From Paracoccaceae bacterium (GTDB lineage Bacteria; Pseudomonadota; Alphaproteobacteria; Rhodobacterales; Rhodobacteraceae), in assembly GCA_958296035.1 (NCBI GenBank), contig OY282431.1:1057001-1121000 (forward strand): a DNA stretch of 64,000 nt, in the 5' to 3' direction. Shown here piece after piece: positions 10,460 through 19,108 of this stretch (position 1 is its first letter; every line of letters starts with the position of its first letter). A program made the translations under genes and the position numbers. The notes beneath the pieces are model-generated. The model was not told where the DNA came from, did not search any database, and was given only the letters and a program-made list of their open reading frames with translations.

Positions 10460-11971
10460 ATGTTTAACAGAATCTTGGCAGCACTCGCAGCGGCTGCCTT
10501 AACTATGGTTGCGGTATCCGCCGGGACTCTGGCAGCCGAACCGGTTGAAGTGACAATTGTGCACTTCAATGATCTCGATCAAATGAGCGAGAAAAAGGGA
10601 AGGGGCGGCGTGGCCCGTCTTGCAAGCGTAATTGATAGCGAACGCGCAAGGGGTGGCGAAGTAATAGTGACCTTTGGCGGCGATGCAATCTCTCCGTCAC
10701 TGCTGTCGGGTCTCGACCAGGGTGCTCATATCATCGATCTTTTCAATCAACTTGGGCTGACTGTCATGGTCATGGGTAACCACGAGTACGATTTTGGACC
10801 AGACATAGCCCGTCAGCGGATTTCGGAAGCCGAGTTTCCTGTGCTTGCAACCAATAATCTCGATCCCGATGGCAACATTATCGAGGGTGCAGAGGAATCC
10901 ATTATGGTCGAGGTTGGACCATTCCAGATCGGCATTTTTGGATTGACTACGCAAGGCACTGCTGTCAAGTCTAGCCCGGGCAATATATCGTTTGCGGACC
11001 CGACCGAAGTCGCGGCGGCACAGTCTTCCAAATTGAGGGAGGCAGGTGCCGATCTCGTTGTGGCACTTGCTCATACAGACCACGCCGAGGATGACGAGCT
11101 GATCGGGCAGGCGGCTGTTGATCTACTGCTTAGCGGTGACGACCACTACCTTCGTACCGAATACCAGGATCAGTTTCTGTTCGCCGAATCTGGCTCCCAG
11201 GCGGAGTGGGTGACGCTGATTGACCTGAGACTGGATGAACATGTCGATGGCGATGACAAGGAATTTGTCTGGTCAGCGTCATACAGGGTTGTCGATTCTG
11301 CTGTCGTCGAACCGGACACCGAACTGGCAGCCGCAGTGGCGGTCTACGAAACAAGACTGGGTGAGGAGCTCGACGTAGAACTAGGAACTACCGAGACCAT
11401 GCTCGACAGCCGTCGTTCAACTGTCCGCGGTGGAGAGGCCGCTATTGCGAACCTGTTTGCCGACGCCATTCGGGATGCCACGGGAGCGGATATAGCATTC
11501 ATGAATGGTGGCGGAATCAGGGCCGACAGGACCTACGACCCCGGAACTGTCCTGACACGCAGAGACATTCAGAATGAGCTGCCATTCGGTAACAAGACTG
11601 TCGTGCTGGAAGTTTCCGGACAGGACATTATCGATGCCCTCGAGAATGGCTTTAGCCAGATTGAAAATGGTTCGGGAAGATTCATGCACGTATCTGGTCT
11701 GCAGGTCGAATATGATCCATCCCTGCCCGCAGGCAGTCGCGTCAAGAAAGTCATGCATGGTCATGGGCCTCTTGACCCAGCAGCAACGCTGACTCTGGCT
11801 GTCAACGACTTTGTTGCAGGTGGAGGTGACGGGTACGCCATGTTGGCAGAACGCCCAAGAATAGTTGACGAATATGCAGCGGTGCTGATGACCGTTCAGG
11901 TATTCAATTATATCTCGTCGCGGGGTTCAGTCGGCCCGGCAGTGGAAGGCCGGCTGCAGATCGTCGAGTAA
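10460..11971 (+). CDS. Exported 5'-nucleotidase/metallophosphoesterase (UshA-like) with altered metal ligands
   Basis: A 503-residue protein with a signal peptide (residues 1-26, ends TLAAEP), an N-terminal metallophosphoesterase domain and a C-terminal 5'-nucleotidase domain. Family members hydrolyse nucleotides in the periplasm with two metal ions. GGD (73-75), GNHE (106-109) and AHTDH (204-208) are present. The first motif reads HFNDLDQM where D-x-H is usual, and GDDHY (226-230) stands where GHDH is usual, so two His ligands appear replaced by Asp. The C-terminal domain has GGEAAIANLFADAIR, AFMNGGGIRAD and DIQNELPFGN, which are typical. AAGGAG precedes the ATG at 10460. Activity is plausible but substrate and metal choice may differ. 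Confidence 0.85.
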   Translation: MFNRILAALAAAALTMVAVSAGTLAAEPVEVTIVHFNDLDQMSEKKGRGGVARLASVIDSERARGGEVIVTFGGDAISPSLLSGLDQGAHIIDLFNQLGLTVMVMGNHEYDFGPDIARQRISEAEFPVLATNNLDPDGNIIEGAEESIMVEVGPFQIGIFGLTTQGTAVKSSPGNISFADPTEVAAAQSSKLREAGADLVVALAHTDHAEDDELIGQAAVDLLLSGDDHYLRTEYQDQFLFAESGSQAEWVTLIDLRLDEHVDGDDKEFVWSASYRVVDSAVVEPDTELAAAVAVYETRLGEELDVELGTTETMLDSRRSTVRGGEAAIANLFADAIRDATGADIAFMNGGGIRADRTYDPGTVLTRRDIQNELPFGNKTVVLEVSGQDIIDALENGFSQIENGSGRFMHVSGLQVEYDPSLPAGSRVKKVMHGHGPLDPAATLTLAVNDFVAGGGDGYAMLAERPRIVDEYAAVLMTVQVFNYISSRGSVGPAVEGRLQIVE

Positions 11972-11986
11972 CGCCTAGAATAAGGA

Positions 11987-12016
11987 GTCCCGTCTTCGAA
12001 CGATTGTAGACGGGAC
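11987..12016 (+). terminator. Stem-loop after the nucleotidase gene, probable terminator
   Basis: A perfect 9-bp stem (GTCCCGTCT / AGACGGGAC) closes a 12-base loop 15 bases after the stop codon. No U-tract follows, so an intrinsic terminator is likely but not certain; it could also be an mRNA-stabilising hairpin. Confidence 0.6.
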
Positions 12017-12414
12017 CCGCCCTGCGTGACCGCTCACGCGCGCCGCTGGTATGGCTCGACCTTTCGTCCCTGTGGATCGCGGCCCATCCCCGCCGAGCAG
12101 TGTGAGCCGCATGATGAGGATGCCGGCTGTGCGATTACGCAATTGTTCTACCGTCCGGCGTTGTCGGATTCAGTACAGGTGAACCACAGTACCAGGTCCC
12201 GGGCAGCGCATTGGCTCGCCCTCGGTTGCCCATCGGCGCCATTTTGACCGGATTTGAGGTCGAATGACCAGTTGGTCGCAGAAATCCCGGCAAAAAACCT
12301 TGCGACTTTTAGAAATGTGCGCGGGATTTCCATAGCTCGTACGTATGTAAGACTAAGGGGCCACCAGGACCCTAAGCCAGTAAGCCACTAAATTCAGTAT
12401 GAAAGAGATTCTTG
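12017..12414. other. Gene-free stretch of about 400 bp
   Basis: No ORF with coding character. It should contain the promoter of the EF-hand gene; I cannot assign its -35 and -10 elements. Confidence 0.4.
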
Positions 12415-12933
12415 ATGGCAAATATTTCATTGACCAAATTCGCCGGCATTGTAGCCCTTATCGCTGCCACTTCGTTGGTAGGCATCGGAGTGGCGCTGGC
12501 GGATAGTGACAATAATGGATCAGATGGGGAGCGTTATGCTAGCCACCATAAAGGTGACAAGGACAGAGGCGGCCGTCACCACGGAAAAATGCACGGTGGG
12601 AATTACGAGGAGCGGTTCGCAACACTTGACGCCGATGGTGACGGTAGTGTCACGATAGAAGAATTCGAGGCTGCGGTCCGCAAACCCTTCGAAGAGGCCG
12701 ACACCAATGGTGACGGCATGCTTAGCCGAGAAGAGCTTGCGGCAATGTTGGCAGAAAAGCAGTCCAATCGAATGGAAAAGATGCTTGATCGCATGATGTC
12801 TCGGGATGAGAATGATGACGGGATGTTAAGTGCTGAGGAATTGGCGGGCAAGCGGAGTCCGTCAAAGATGTTCGAACACATGGACGATAATGACGACGGT
12901 ATGCTGACATTGGAAGAAATGCAGCACCGGTAG
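12415..12933 (+). CDS. Exported EF-hand calcium-binding protein
   Basis: A 172-residue protein with a signal peptide (hydrophobic 8-28, ALAD cleavage region), a His/Gly/Lys-rich linker (residues 43-63, HHKGDKDRGGRHHGKMHGG), then four canonical EF-hand loops. The loops are DADGDGSVTIEE (72-83), DTNGDGMLSREE (96-107), DENDDGMLSAEE (131-142) and DDNDDGMLTLEE (157-168). All have Asp at position 1, Gly at 6 and Glu at 12, so all four should bind Ca2+. The His-rich linker could bind transition metals. It lies 114 bp upstream of an ECF sigma operon that ends with a periplasmic metal sensor-like protein, which suggests a shared envelope ion-sensing role (inference). ATG 12415 is used rather than the TTG just before it. 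Confidence 0.85.
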   Translation: MANISLTKFAGIVALIAATSLVGIGVALADSDNNGSDGERYASHHKGDKDRGGRHHGKMHGGNYEERFATLDADGDGSVTIEEFEAAVRKPFEEADTNGDGMLSREELAAMLAEKQSNRMEKMLDRMMSRDENDDGMLSAEELAGKRSPSKMFEHMDDNDDGMLTLEEMQHR

Positions 12934-13047
12934 GTGCCAAAAAGATTGACTTTGACGGCTGGCGTAAAGGCGTCGGCCGTCGCTGAAGCAAAGCCCATAT
13001 GAGAGCGTGCTTGACTGCCAGCCATATGCACTCGACCGGTACGCATA

Positions 13048-13614
13048 GTGCGTATTGGAAATGGTCAAGTTGCTGACGGGGAGTTGCTGGCCAGGTTCGC
13101 TGCCAGAGACCCTGATGCAGCAGAGACGATCATGAACAGTCTGGCTCCCAGCCTCTACCGGGTGGCATGCGGGATTCTGCGTGACCACGCTGAAGCTGAA
13201 GATGTTGTCCAGGAAGCCATGCTGAGGCTGTGGAAGGCTGCCCCTGGCTGGAAAGGAGAATCGGCAAACGTGCGCAAGTGGTTGTATCGAGTGACGACCA
13301 ATCTCTGTTTCGATCGGTTGCGGGCCCGACGCCACGTCTGCCTGGATGCGTGTGAAGAACCTCGGGATGATGCGCCGGATGTTTCGCAGCAATTGGAAGC
13401 AAGAGACCGCTCCCGAATTCTCAATCAGGCTATAGGCGAGTTGCCGGAACGCCAGCGCATTGCAGTTGTACTCCGGCACTTGGAGCAGTGCTCGAATGCA
13501 CAGGTGGCCGAAATCATGGGAACCAGTATCGGTGCCGTGGAGAGCCTCCTGGTACGGGGGAGGCGAACGCTTCGTGAATCACTTGCAGGACGAAGGGAGG
13601 AACTGGTCAGATGA
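13048..13614 (+). CDS. ECF-type RNA polymerase sigma factor
   Basis: A 188-residue sigma-70 family protein with region 2 (LYRVACGILRDHAEAEDVVQ, then EAMLRLWKAAPGWKGESANV and RKWLYRVTTNLCFDRLRARR) and region 4 (IGELPERQRIAVVLRHLEQC, then QVAEIMGTSIGAVESLLVRG with a helix-turn-helix). Regions 1 and 3 are absent, which defines the extracytoplasmic-function class. It would direct transcription of a small regulon in response to an envelope signal. The start is GTG at 13048 with no strong ribosome-binding site. The stop overlaps the next start (ATGA), so the sigma factor and the downstream membrane protein are translationally coupled, as is usual for sigma/anti-sigma pairs. Confidence 0.92.
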   Translation: MRIGNGQVADGELLARFAARDPDAAETIMNSLAPSLYRVACGILRDHAEAEDVVQEAMLRLWKAAPGWKGESANVRKWLYRVTTNLCFDRLRARRHVCLDACEEPRDDAPDVSQQLEARDRSRILNQAIGELPERQRIAVVLRHLEQCSNAQVAEIMGTSIGAVESLLVRGRRTLRESLAGRREELVR

Positions 13615-13997
13615 GCGTGAATCGCCTTAGGGACAAGGAGGCACTTGACGAGCTTTCTCTCTATTTTGCTGCTGCAAGAGAGGAACAGGTACCGCTGCCT
13701 GGGCGATTGCGAGAGGCAATCCTGGAGGACGCGTACCGAATTCAGTCCGAATGGCCAAACCAGGATCAGCTCGGCAGGAACAAAGAAACCGAGTACGCCG
13801 GGATACGCCTTGTCCCCCGAATCTGGGCACGTCGTTTGACCCTGCTCTTTGCGGCATCGGCTGCGTCAGGCCTTGGGCTCGGTTACGCGTCTGCAGAAAG
13901 CATCGAGTTATTCACTTATGGCGTGCTTGGGCTTCTTGAGCCGACACAAACCATGGATGCCTACGGAAGTGTAACCGAATGGATTGGCGGAGAATGA
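13611..13997 (+). CDS. Probable membrane-bound anti-sigma factor
   Basis: A 128-residue protein with a charged N-terminal half (DKEALDELSLYFAAAREEQV, then PGRLREAILEDAYRIQ) and one membrane segment near residues 78-97 (RRLTLLFAASAASGLGLGYA). A short periplasmic tail follows. It resembles nothing I can name, but the 4-bp overlap with the sigma gene, the size and the single membrane span are what an anti-sigma factor would show. No zinc-binding HxxxCxxC motif of the ZAS class is visible. It is followed after 3 bp by the metal-sensor-like gene. Confidence 0.65.
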   Translation: MSVNRLRDKEALDELSLYFAAAREEQVPLPGRLREAILEDAYRIQSEWPNQDQLGRNKETEYAGIRLVPRIWARRLTLLFAASAASGLGLGYASAESIELFTYGVLGLLEPTQTMDAYGSVTEWIGGE

Positions 13998-14000
13998 CCG

Positions 14001-14495
14001 GTGCCAGAAAGAGGCAGTAAGTCAGTTCGAACACGCCGCTGGTCGGTGATAGCACTGATTGTTTCGGCGTGCCTTAATCTCTTGTTCGTCGGCCTGATTG
14101 TCGGCGTGATGGTGAAGGTCACAAGGGATGGTCCGGCCCAAATCTCTCAGTATTTCGGGCTCGCTGGCATCGCCGGCATGGCAGCGTCTCTCAATGAGCA
14201 CGATTTGACATTGCTTCGGCATGATGTTGCGCGCTTGCCCAAAGACTTTCGCAAGGGTCGAACAGAAACGGCTGCCGACCTCGATAAGACGCTGGTCATA
14301 TTGACTTCTGAGCCGTTTTCGCGGGCAGACCTCGATGCTTCGTTTGCCGCACAGCGTCGAGCCATGATGCTTCGCCTGGAGAAGGCACACGAACTAATTG
14401 GTAACAGATTTTCTCAAATGTCGGCTGAAGAGCGCGCCAGGTTTGCCGACCGCCTCGCCAACCACTACCATCACCGGAGGAACCACAAACATTGA
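14001..14495 (+). CDS. Periplasmic heavy-metal-sensor/Spy-CpxP-like protein
   Basis: A 164-residue protein with an N-terminal membrane anchor (residues 14-38, WSVIALIVSACLNLLFVGLI). The rest is a helical periplasmic domain with the alternating helices of the Metal_resist/CnrX/Spy group (LRHDVARLPKDFRKGRTETA, then FAAQRRAMMLRLEKAHELIG and FSQMSAEERARFADRLANHY). The tail is His-rich (HYHHRRNHKH), suited to metal binding. In related loci such proteins act with an ECF sigma factor and its anti-sigma partner to sense Ni/Co or other metals. The start is GTG 14001, immediately after the anti-sigma stop. It is the last gene of the operon and faces the convergent ligase gene. Confidence 0.75.
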   Translation: MPERGSKSVRTRRWSVIALIVSACLNLLFVGLIVGVMVKVTRDGPAQISQYFGLAGIAGMAASLNEHDLTLLRHDVARLPKDFRKGRTETAADLDKTLVILTSEPFSRADLDASFAAQRRAMMLRLEKAHELIGNRFSQMSAEERARFADRLANHYHHRRNHKH

Positions 14496-14611
14496 CCAGG
14501 AGTTACTTTGTCGAGGCTGAATGGAGCAGTACCTCTCGCACGCTTCTTGCAGTCACCGGTGGGGGCAAGTGCCAATGCTGCATGGTGGGGTATTCAGGAT
14601 CAAGCCGTGCT

Positions 14612-15742
14612 CTAGCCAGGCAAGAATTCCTTGATCAGATGTCGCACCACTTGATACAGTGCTTCATCATGTGTTGCGCCGGAAGCAATCGCCCGTTTGT
14701 AGGCATGACGTTGGCGAACACTTGAATTGCCCTCGGTGGCAATGTGCCGGATATGCGTCAACTCGTCAAGGCAATCCAGTCCCGAAGCATCTTCCGACAG
14801 GAGTTCGATCAATTCCTCGACAAGGTCTCCGAACGGAACGAGTTCTCCCTTGCCAAGATCGATCATGCTGCCAGTGCAGCCGTAACGCTGGGCCAGCCAC
14901 CTGTTTTCATTGATCAGGGTTGCCGGATATGAGCGCCAGCTCTGATTAGCGCTACGTAGCCGGAAGAGAAATGCAATCAGTGATTGGTAGGTCGCAACAA
15001 GCGCGATAGCATCGCTGAAGCGGCTGCAAACGTCGGTAATACGCTGCTCAAGGGTCGGAAATTTCGCCGATGGACGAATGTCCCACCACAATTTTGTGGC
15101 GTCCTCAATACATCCTGCATCGATCAGTTGTGATAACAGATCCTTGTAGGTGCCATACGAAGACAGCCGGTCGGGGAGCCCAGTACGTGGCAGGGAGTCG
15201 AACACGGTAAGTCGATAAGAGGCCAGCACTGTGTCATCACCCTCCCAGAACGGTGACGAGCAGGACAGAGCCAACAGATGGGGCAAGAAATAGGTGGCCT
15301 GATTCATCAAATCGACCCTTAGATTCTGATCTTCGATCTCAACGTGAACATGCATGCCACAAATCAACAATCGGCGAGCAGTCTGTCCAAGGTCGGCTCT
15401 CAACGCGTCGTACCGTTCCTTTCTCGTGTGAGTCTGACTTCGCCACCTCGAGAATGGATGGGTAGATGAAGCAATGATGGCGTATCCAAACTGTTGGCCT
15501 ACCCGAGAAACTGTTTCCCTCAGTTCCTGCAATTCCAGGGCAGCTGCCGGAACAGTGTGTTGTGGACTGGTGCCAACCTCGAGCTGGCACTGGAGGTATT
15601 CATTGGTTACCCGGGTCCCCAGCTCACGTTGGCACAGCTGCATGAATTCCGGCGCGGGCTGACGTACCAGGTCTGCCGATTGCGCGTTGACAATCAGGTA
15701 TTCCTCTTCAATTCCCAGCCTAAACGATGGAGTCGTGATCAA
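14612..15742 (-). CDS. GCS2-family carboxylate-amine ligase (YbdK-like)
   Basis: A 376-residue ATP-dependent ligase related to glutamate-cysteine ligase type 2. The N-terminus SFRLGIEEEYLIVNAQSADL is the diagnostic GxEEE metal/substrate motif, and LLICGMHVHVEIEDQN gives the conserved GxHVHV strand. Family enzymes join an amino acid carboxylate to an amine; many have weak glutamate-cysteine ligase activity and the true substrate is usually unknown. The start is TTG at 15742, chosen because AGGAG lies 8 bases upstream and the protein begins directly with the family N-terminus. It stands alone and is convergent with the sigma operon. Confidence 0.85.
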   Translation of the reverse strand: MITTPSFRLGIEEEYLIVNAQSADLVRQPAPEFMQLCQRELGTRVTNEYLQCQLEVGTSPQHTVPAAALELQELRETVSRVGQQFGYAIIASSTHPFSRWRSQTHTRKERYDALRADLGQTARRLLICGMHVHVEIEDQNLRVDLMNQATYFLPHLLALSCSSPFWEGDDTVLASYRLTVFDSLPRTGLPDRLSSYGTYKDLLSQLIDAGCIEDATKLWWDIRPSAKFPTLEQRITDVCSRFSDAIALVATYQSLIAFLFRLRSANQSWRSYPATLINENRWLAQRYGCTGSMIDLGKGELVPFGDLVEELIELLSEDASGLDCLDELTHIRHIATEGNSSVRQRHAYKRAIASGATHDEALYQVVRHLIKEFLPG

Positions 15743-16150
15743 TAGCTTGCTCCTATGCTAATGCGGCATGATCATGACACATGTTGCGACATGATCGATT
15801 CAAAAAGCATCTCCTTGACACGCGCCACCCGTGTCCGTGGGATGTGTTTCTCCCACCGTCACAAAATCCAACCGGCCATCTTGCATAGAGAAGCATTGTG
15901 ATAACTCTCATGGGTGGGTGGTTTGGCCTCGGTCAGCCCTGTTGATGCCTCGAAATAATACGTTTCTCTTGTCACGCCGCCGCTCCAGAGAGCAACTTCG
16001 AGGATAGCCATTGCCGAAAAATCTGACGTACCTGTGGAAACCGGAATCGTGGAGGGAGCGCTCCCGAGTTCTGAACATTTGAACCAACATCTCGTCCTTT
16101 GCAATGTCTTTTCTCTATGGCCCGAGCCGCAGGCTGAGTATAGCAACAAC
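15743..16150. other. Gene-free stretch of about 400 bp
   Basis: No convincing gene. A long minus-strand ORF (15859-16482) runs antisense through the start of the decayed transposase and has no coding character of its own. The first bases carry the ligase ribosome-binding site. Confidence 0.5.
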
Positions 16151-17445
16151 ATGGAGGCTCTTGCAAAACTCGTATGATCAGGGGTTTTTGTGCCTGGTTT
16201 CCGCCGCTTTGTGGAAGTCAGGGCCCGGCCATGGGATCGCCGCTCCTGCCATCTGTATGGAGAACCAACCGCATACGGAGGAAAGGAAGCGATCCCACGC
16301 CATTGAGCGAACCACTTACAGCCTGCTGGAACCGATTTCAGGACCGGTTGTGCCCCTCGCCGGCCGACACGCCAGGCCCGCTGAACCAAGACCATAAGCG
16401 GCTGATAGCGGTGCTTGATCTTGCCCCGCCTGAGTCTCTTGTCCGTGGCAACGCCCTGCTCAGCCCTGGCCGCCCACAACACAGCCGGACCGCACTGGCC
16501 CGGTCCTTCATTGCCAAGGCGGTGTATAACCTTCCCACCACCCGTTCACGCATTGATCGTGTCGAGGGTGATCCCGTGCTGCGCCGGCTGTGTGGCCGGG
16601 AGACTGTCTGGACCATACCGGGCGAGTCGACCTGTTCCGGCGCCTTTGCCGAGCCAGGGGTTCCCTCTCGCCTTCATGGGGCCTGATAGAGACCGCCTGG
16701 ATACCTGTGTCGGCCACATCTGGCGCGATGCCACGGCCATCAAGGGACGGCTACAGGCTGCATGTCGATGCGGCAGACGGCGCGGTCCCGGTCAGCTGCA
16801 TGACTGCCAGGTGGCCATCCCACTGGCGGCGATGAGCGGCCAGCGGGTGACTTGTCCCTGTGAGCTGATGGACGCCGCCTATGACAGCAAGGACATTGCC
16901 GGGCACAGCCGGGCATCGGGTCATGTGCCGATCATTGCCGTCTAACAACAACAAGGCGTTAAAAGCGCATCGCAAGAACGAGGCCCTTGCACGCCGCTGT
17001 AGCGGCTTTGTCGACCCGGAGGAGACGCGCTACAAGGTGCGCTCGACAGTGAAACGTGCCTATGCCGCCCTGAAGGATAATCTTGGCGGTCGCCATATCA
17101 GGGTCCGCGGCCATGCCAGGGTGTATTGCCACCTGATGTTCGGGGTCCTGGCCATGACCGCCGAGCAACTGCTGCGCCTGGCGGCTCCCGACTGACCCGC
17201 CAAGGCCACTTGACCGGACAGCGATCGTCGGTCTGACTGCCACCGTCCGCTATTTGTGCGGACGGTGCGATCACGCACGTCTTCCTGACAGGGCTATTGG
17301 TGGGGCAAAGCGCGAATCCACGCGCAACATGTGAACATCACCGGTAGACGACCGGCGGTTGCCGAATGTGATGCAATTGCCGTCACCATGATGGCGCGAC
17401 GGATTCGAATGTGGGCTTCTGAAATATTCTTGCAAGAGGCTCCAT
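16151..17445 (+). mobile_element. Decayed IS5-like insertion sequence with recognisable inverted repeats
   Basis: Near-perfect inverted repeats bracket a broken transposase: ATGGAGGCTCTTGCAA at 16151-16166 and TTGCAAGAGGCTCCAT at 17430-17445 (15 of 16 positions pair). Ends of the type GAGxCTCTTGCAA are familiar from IS5-group elements. The interior transposase is frameshifted, so the element is immobile by itself. Confidence 0.65.
16174..17195 (+). pseudogene. Frameshifted IS5-like DDE transposase
   Basis: Transposase sequence is spread over all three forward frames. An N-terminal part has ARSFIAKAVYNLPTTRSRID, then LRRLCGRETVWTIPGESTCS and AFAEPGVPSRLH. A middle part in two frames has HIWRDATAIKG and DAAYDSKDI. 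The C-terminal part has RYKVRSTVKRAYAALKDNLG, then GGRHIRVRGHARVYCHLMFG and MTAEQLLRL. The last block (RY..RS.VER....LKD..GGR.IRVRGH.KV.CHLMFG) is characteristic of this transposase group. At least three frameshifts separate the pieces. A more damaged copy lies at 5.3-5.8 kb. Confidence 0.75.
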
Positions 17446-17988
17446 AAGGAAAACCCTTGAGGGAAGCCGACAACGCGTATTGGTCGTGTCTTTCTTGGTC
17501 GCTTAATGAGGAGAAAGGATAGAGCGCAGAACAGTATACTGAGCAAGAAGGTTAGTGTTGGTGGCAGTGTAGAGTGCGTGCCTTGGGTTGCAATTGCAAA
17601 CGTCTCCGGGTGTAGAATCGTCCCTTGGGCAGCACGGTGACCCAAAGCCGTAGTTGAGCAGCATGCAATGTCGGATGTGCCAACTCAATCACACTTGGAA
17701 CGACAAGTCGGAGATGCCTTTGGCTGAGTTGGAGGAGGCAAGAGTGAATTCTGCATATGCAATCAGCATGTTGGCCATACGCGGCTTTGAAGGCGGTTAC
17801 CGGGCGATCCCGTGCAGAAAGGATTCATTCCATTGTGTCAAGCAAGGGCCGACAGTTGCAAACGTTGAATTGCAGGGGCATGCCTGAAGGTGGCGAGCAA
17901 GACCGCAAGCGGCTTCTGGAGTTGAAGCACTTGCTGCCCCTTCATCCTAAATCGTGTGTCGACAGAATGGAAGATAAGGGTCATGATG
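17446..17988. other. Gene-free stretch of about 540 bp
   Basis: Only short overlapping ORFs without domains. Nothing recognisable. Confidence 0.5.
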
Positions 17989-18337
17989 GCGGCCATGAGC
18001 CAGCCGCCAGACACCTATGAACTCGCTAGGCAGCTCGCTGTACTAAGGGAACACATGAACACGATGGATGAGCGCTACGACAAAGGCTGGGGTCTTGCAG
18101 CTGGAAGGTCTGGCCAAGCGTTACGAAGAGGACTTGCCCCTGTTGCGCGAAGACCTGGCTAGGCGCGACAAGGATCAGGACAGGGCCTATTCACAATTGC
18201 GCGAGGATATCGCTAGGCGAGATGTCGAATTGGCAAAGCGCGATATGGCAAATAGCCAGTGAGTGGCCGGCATTGGCATCGCGGTTATCACTTCGGTAAT
18301 CGGTGGTTTCGTCATCCTGGACTTGTTGACCACCTGA
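17989..18337 (+). pseudogene. Broken gene for a small coiled-coil protein with a C-terminal membrane helix
   Basis: The start reads MMAAMSQPPDTYELARQLAV and LREHMNTMDERYDKGWG in one frame. After a shift the next frame continues LAKRYEEDLPLLREDLARRD, KDQDRAYSQLREDIARRDVE and LAKRDMANSQ, clearly a charged coiled coil with a repeating R-R-D unit. A TGA at 18260-18262 follows, and the same frame goes on with VAGIGIAVITSVIGGFVILD LLTT and a stop, a good membrane helix. Small bacterial proteins with a coiled coil followed by W(L/V)-x-GIxIAV are common, so the TGA probably replaced a Trp codon (TGG). One frameshift and one nonsense change make it a pseudogene. Confidence 0.55.
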
Positions 18338-18793
18338 TTTCCGTAGTTTCCAGCGCTTGGGACTCAAGGTCTGTCAACGATGTATAGCTAACTCGGCCCT
18401 GAAAGCGTGTCGATAGGAAGGCTAGGCGAATCGGTCTCCGACAGCCCTTCGTTATCATTGCAAAGTGGTTCAAGACTGCCTGCCCGAAGAGCGGGCACAC
18501 GCGTTCGGGGCGGACCAACGTCGGTCGCAAGCGCCGCTGTCGTCATCTACATGGATGCCCTTTTCGGCTGTTCGGTAACCGGGGTCGGCAGGAGCTGGAA
18601 GGACCACCCATCAGATTCTTGCTCTCGCGCAATCATCTGGTTCTTGACACACCAGAGGCGCTCGTCATCCCGAATTGGAGTGGAGACCTGTCTCGCGCCG
18701 ACAAAAGCCAGCTTCTACTGTGCCAACCAAATGTTGAATGTTGGGATAACAGTTGCATCCGGGCGTCCCTGTGGAGGGGTCCCTTTAGTCGTT
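18338..18793. other. Gene-free stretch of about 450 bp
   Basis: No ORF with coding character and no recognisable RNA before the tRNA-Glu gene. Confidence 0.5.
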
Positions 18794-18868
18794 TGGCAGT
18801 CCCTAGGGGAATCGAACCCCTCTCTCCAGGTTGAAAACCTGGTGTCCTAACCGATAGACGAAGGGACC
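18794..18868 (-). tRNA. tRNA-Glu (anticodon TTC)
   Basis: The minus strand folds as a cloverleaf. The acceptor stem is GGTCCCT/AGGGACT (terminal G-U pair), the D-arm GTC...GAC. The anticodon stem is CCAGG/CCTGG with loop TTTTCAA, giving anticodon TTC. The T-arm is AGGGG-TTCGATT-CCCCT. Discriminator G is followed by an encoded CCA. Similarity to E. coli tRNA-Glu is evident throughout. Confidence 0.95.
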
Positions 18869-19108
18869 ACCTGGAACGTGACGGCCAACTAGTTGACCAG
18901 TGCACAGATTTCAAGCCTTGACTCGAACTTGGGGAAGGAATTTGGCATTGTGCGGCATTGCCTGCGCCGGCATTCTCGTCGGCCGACTGGGCAAGGCAAG
19001 CTTGGGATTATTCCGACTGCAATGCCGACGTGTGTTACCCGTCCGGAAGTGCCGATACACCCCCAAGGACGGTTTCGCTTGCCGAGCGGCCAGAACGCAT
19101 GGTGCGCG

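Noticed and set aside
15859-16482. 207-codon minus-strand ORF
   Set aside because: It runs antisense through the decayed transposase and its composition is not protein-like.
18260-18262. TGA recoded as Trp or selenocysteine
   Set aside because: Other genes here use TGA as a normal stop, and the gene also carries a frameshift; a nonsense mutation is simpler.
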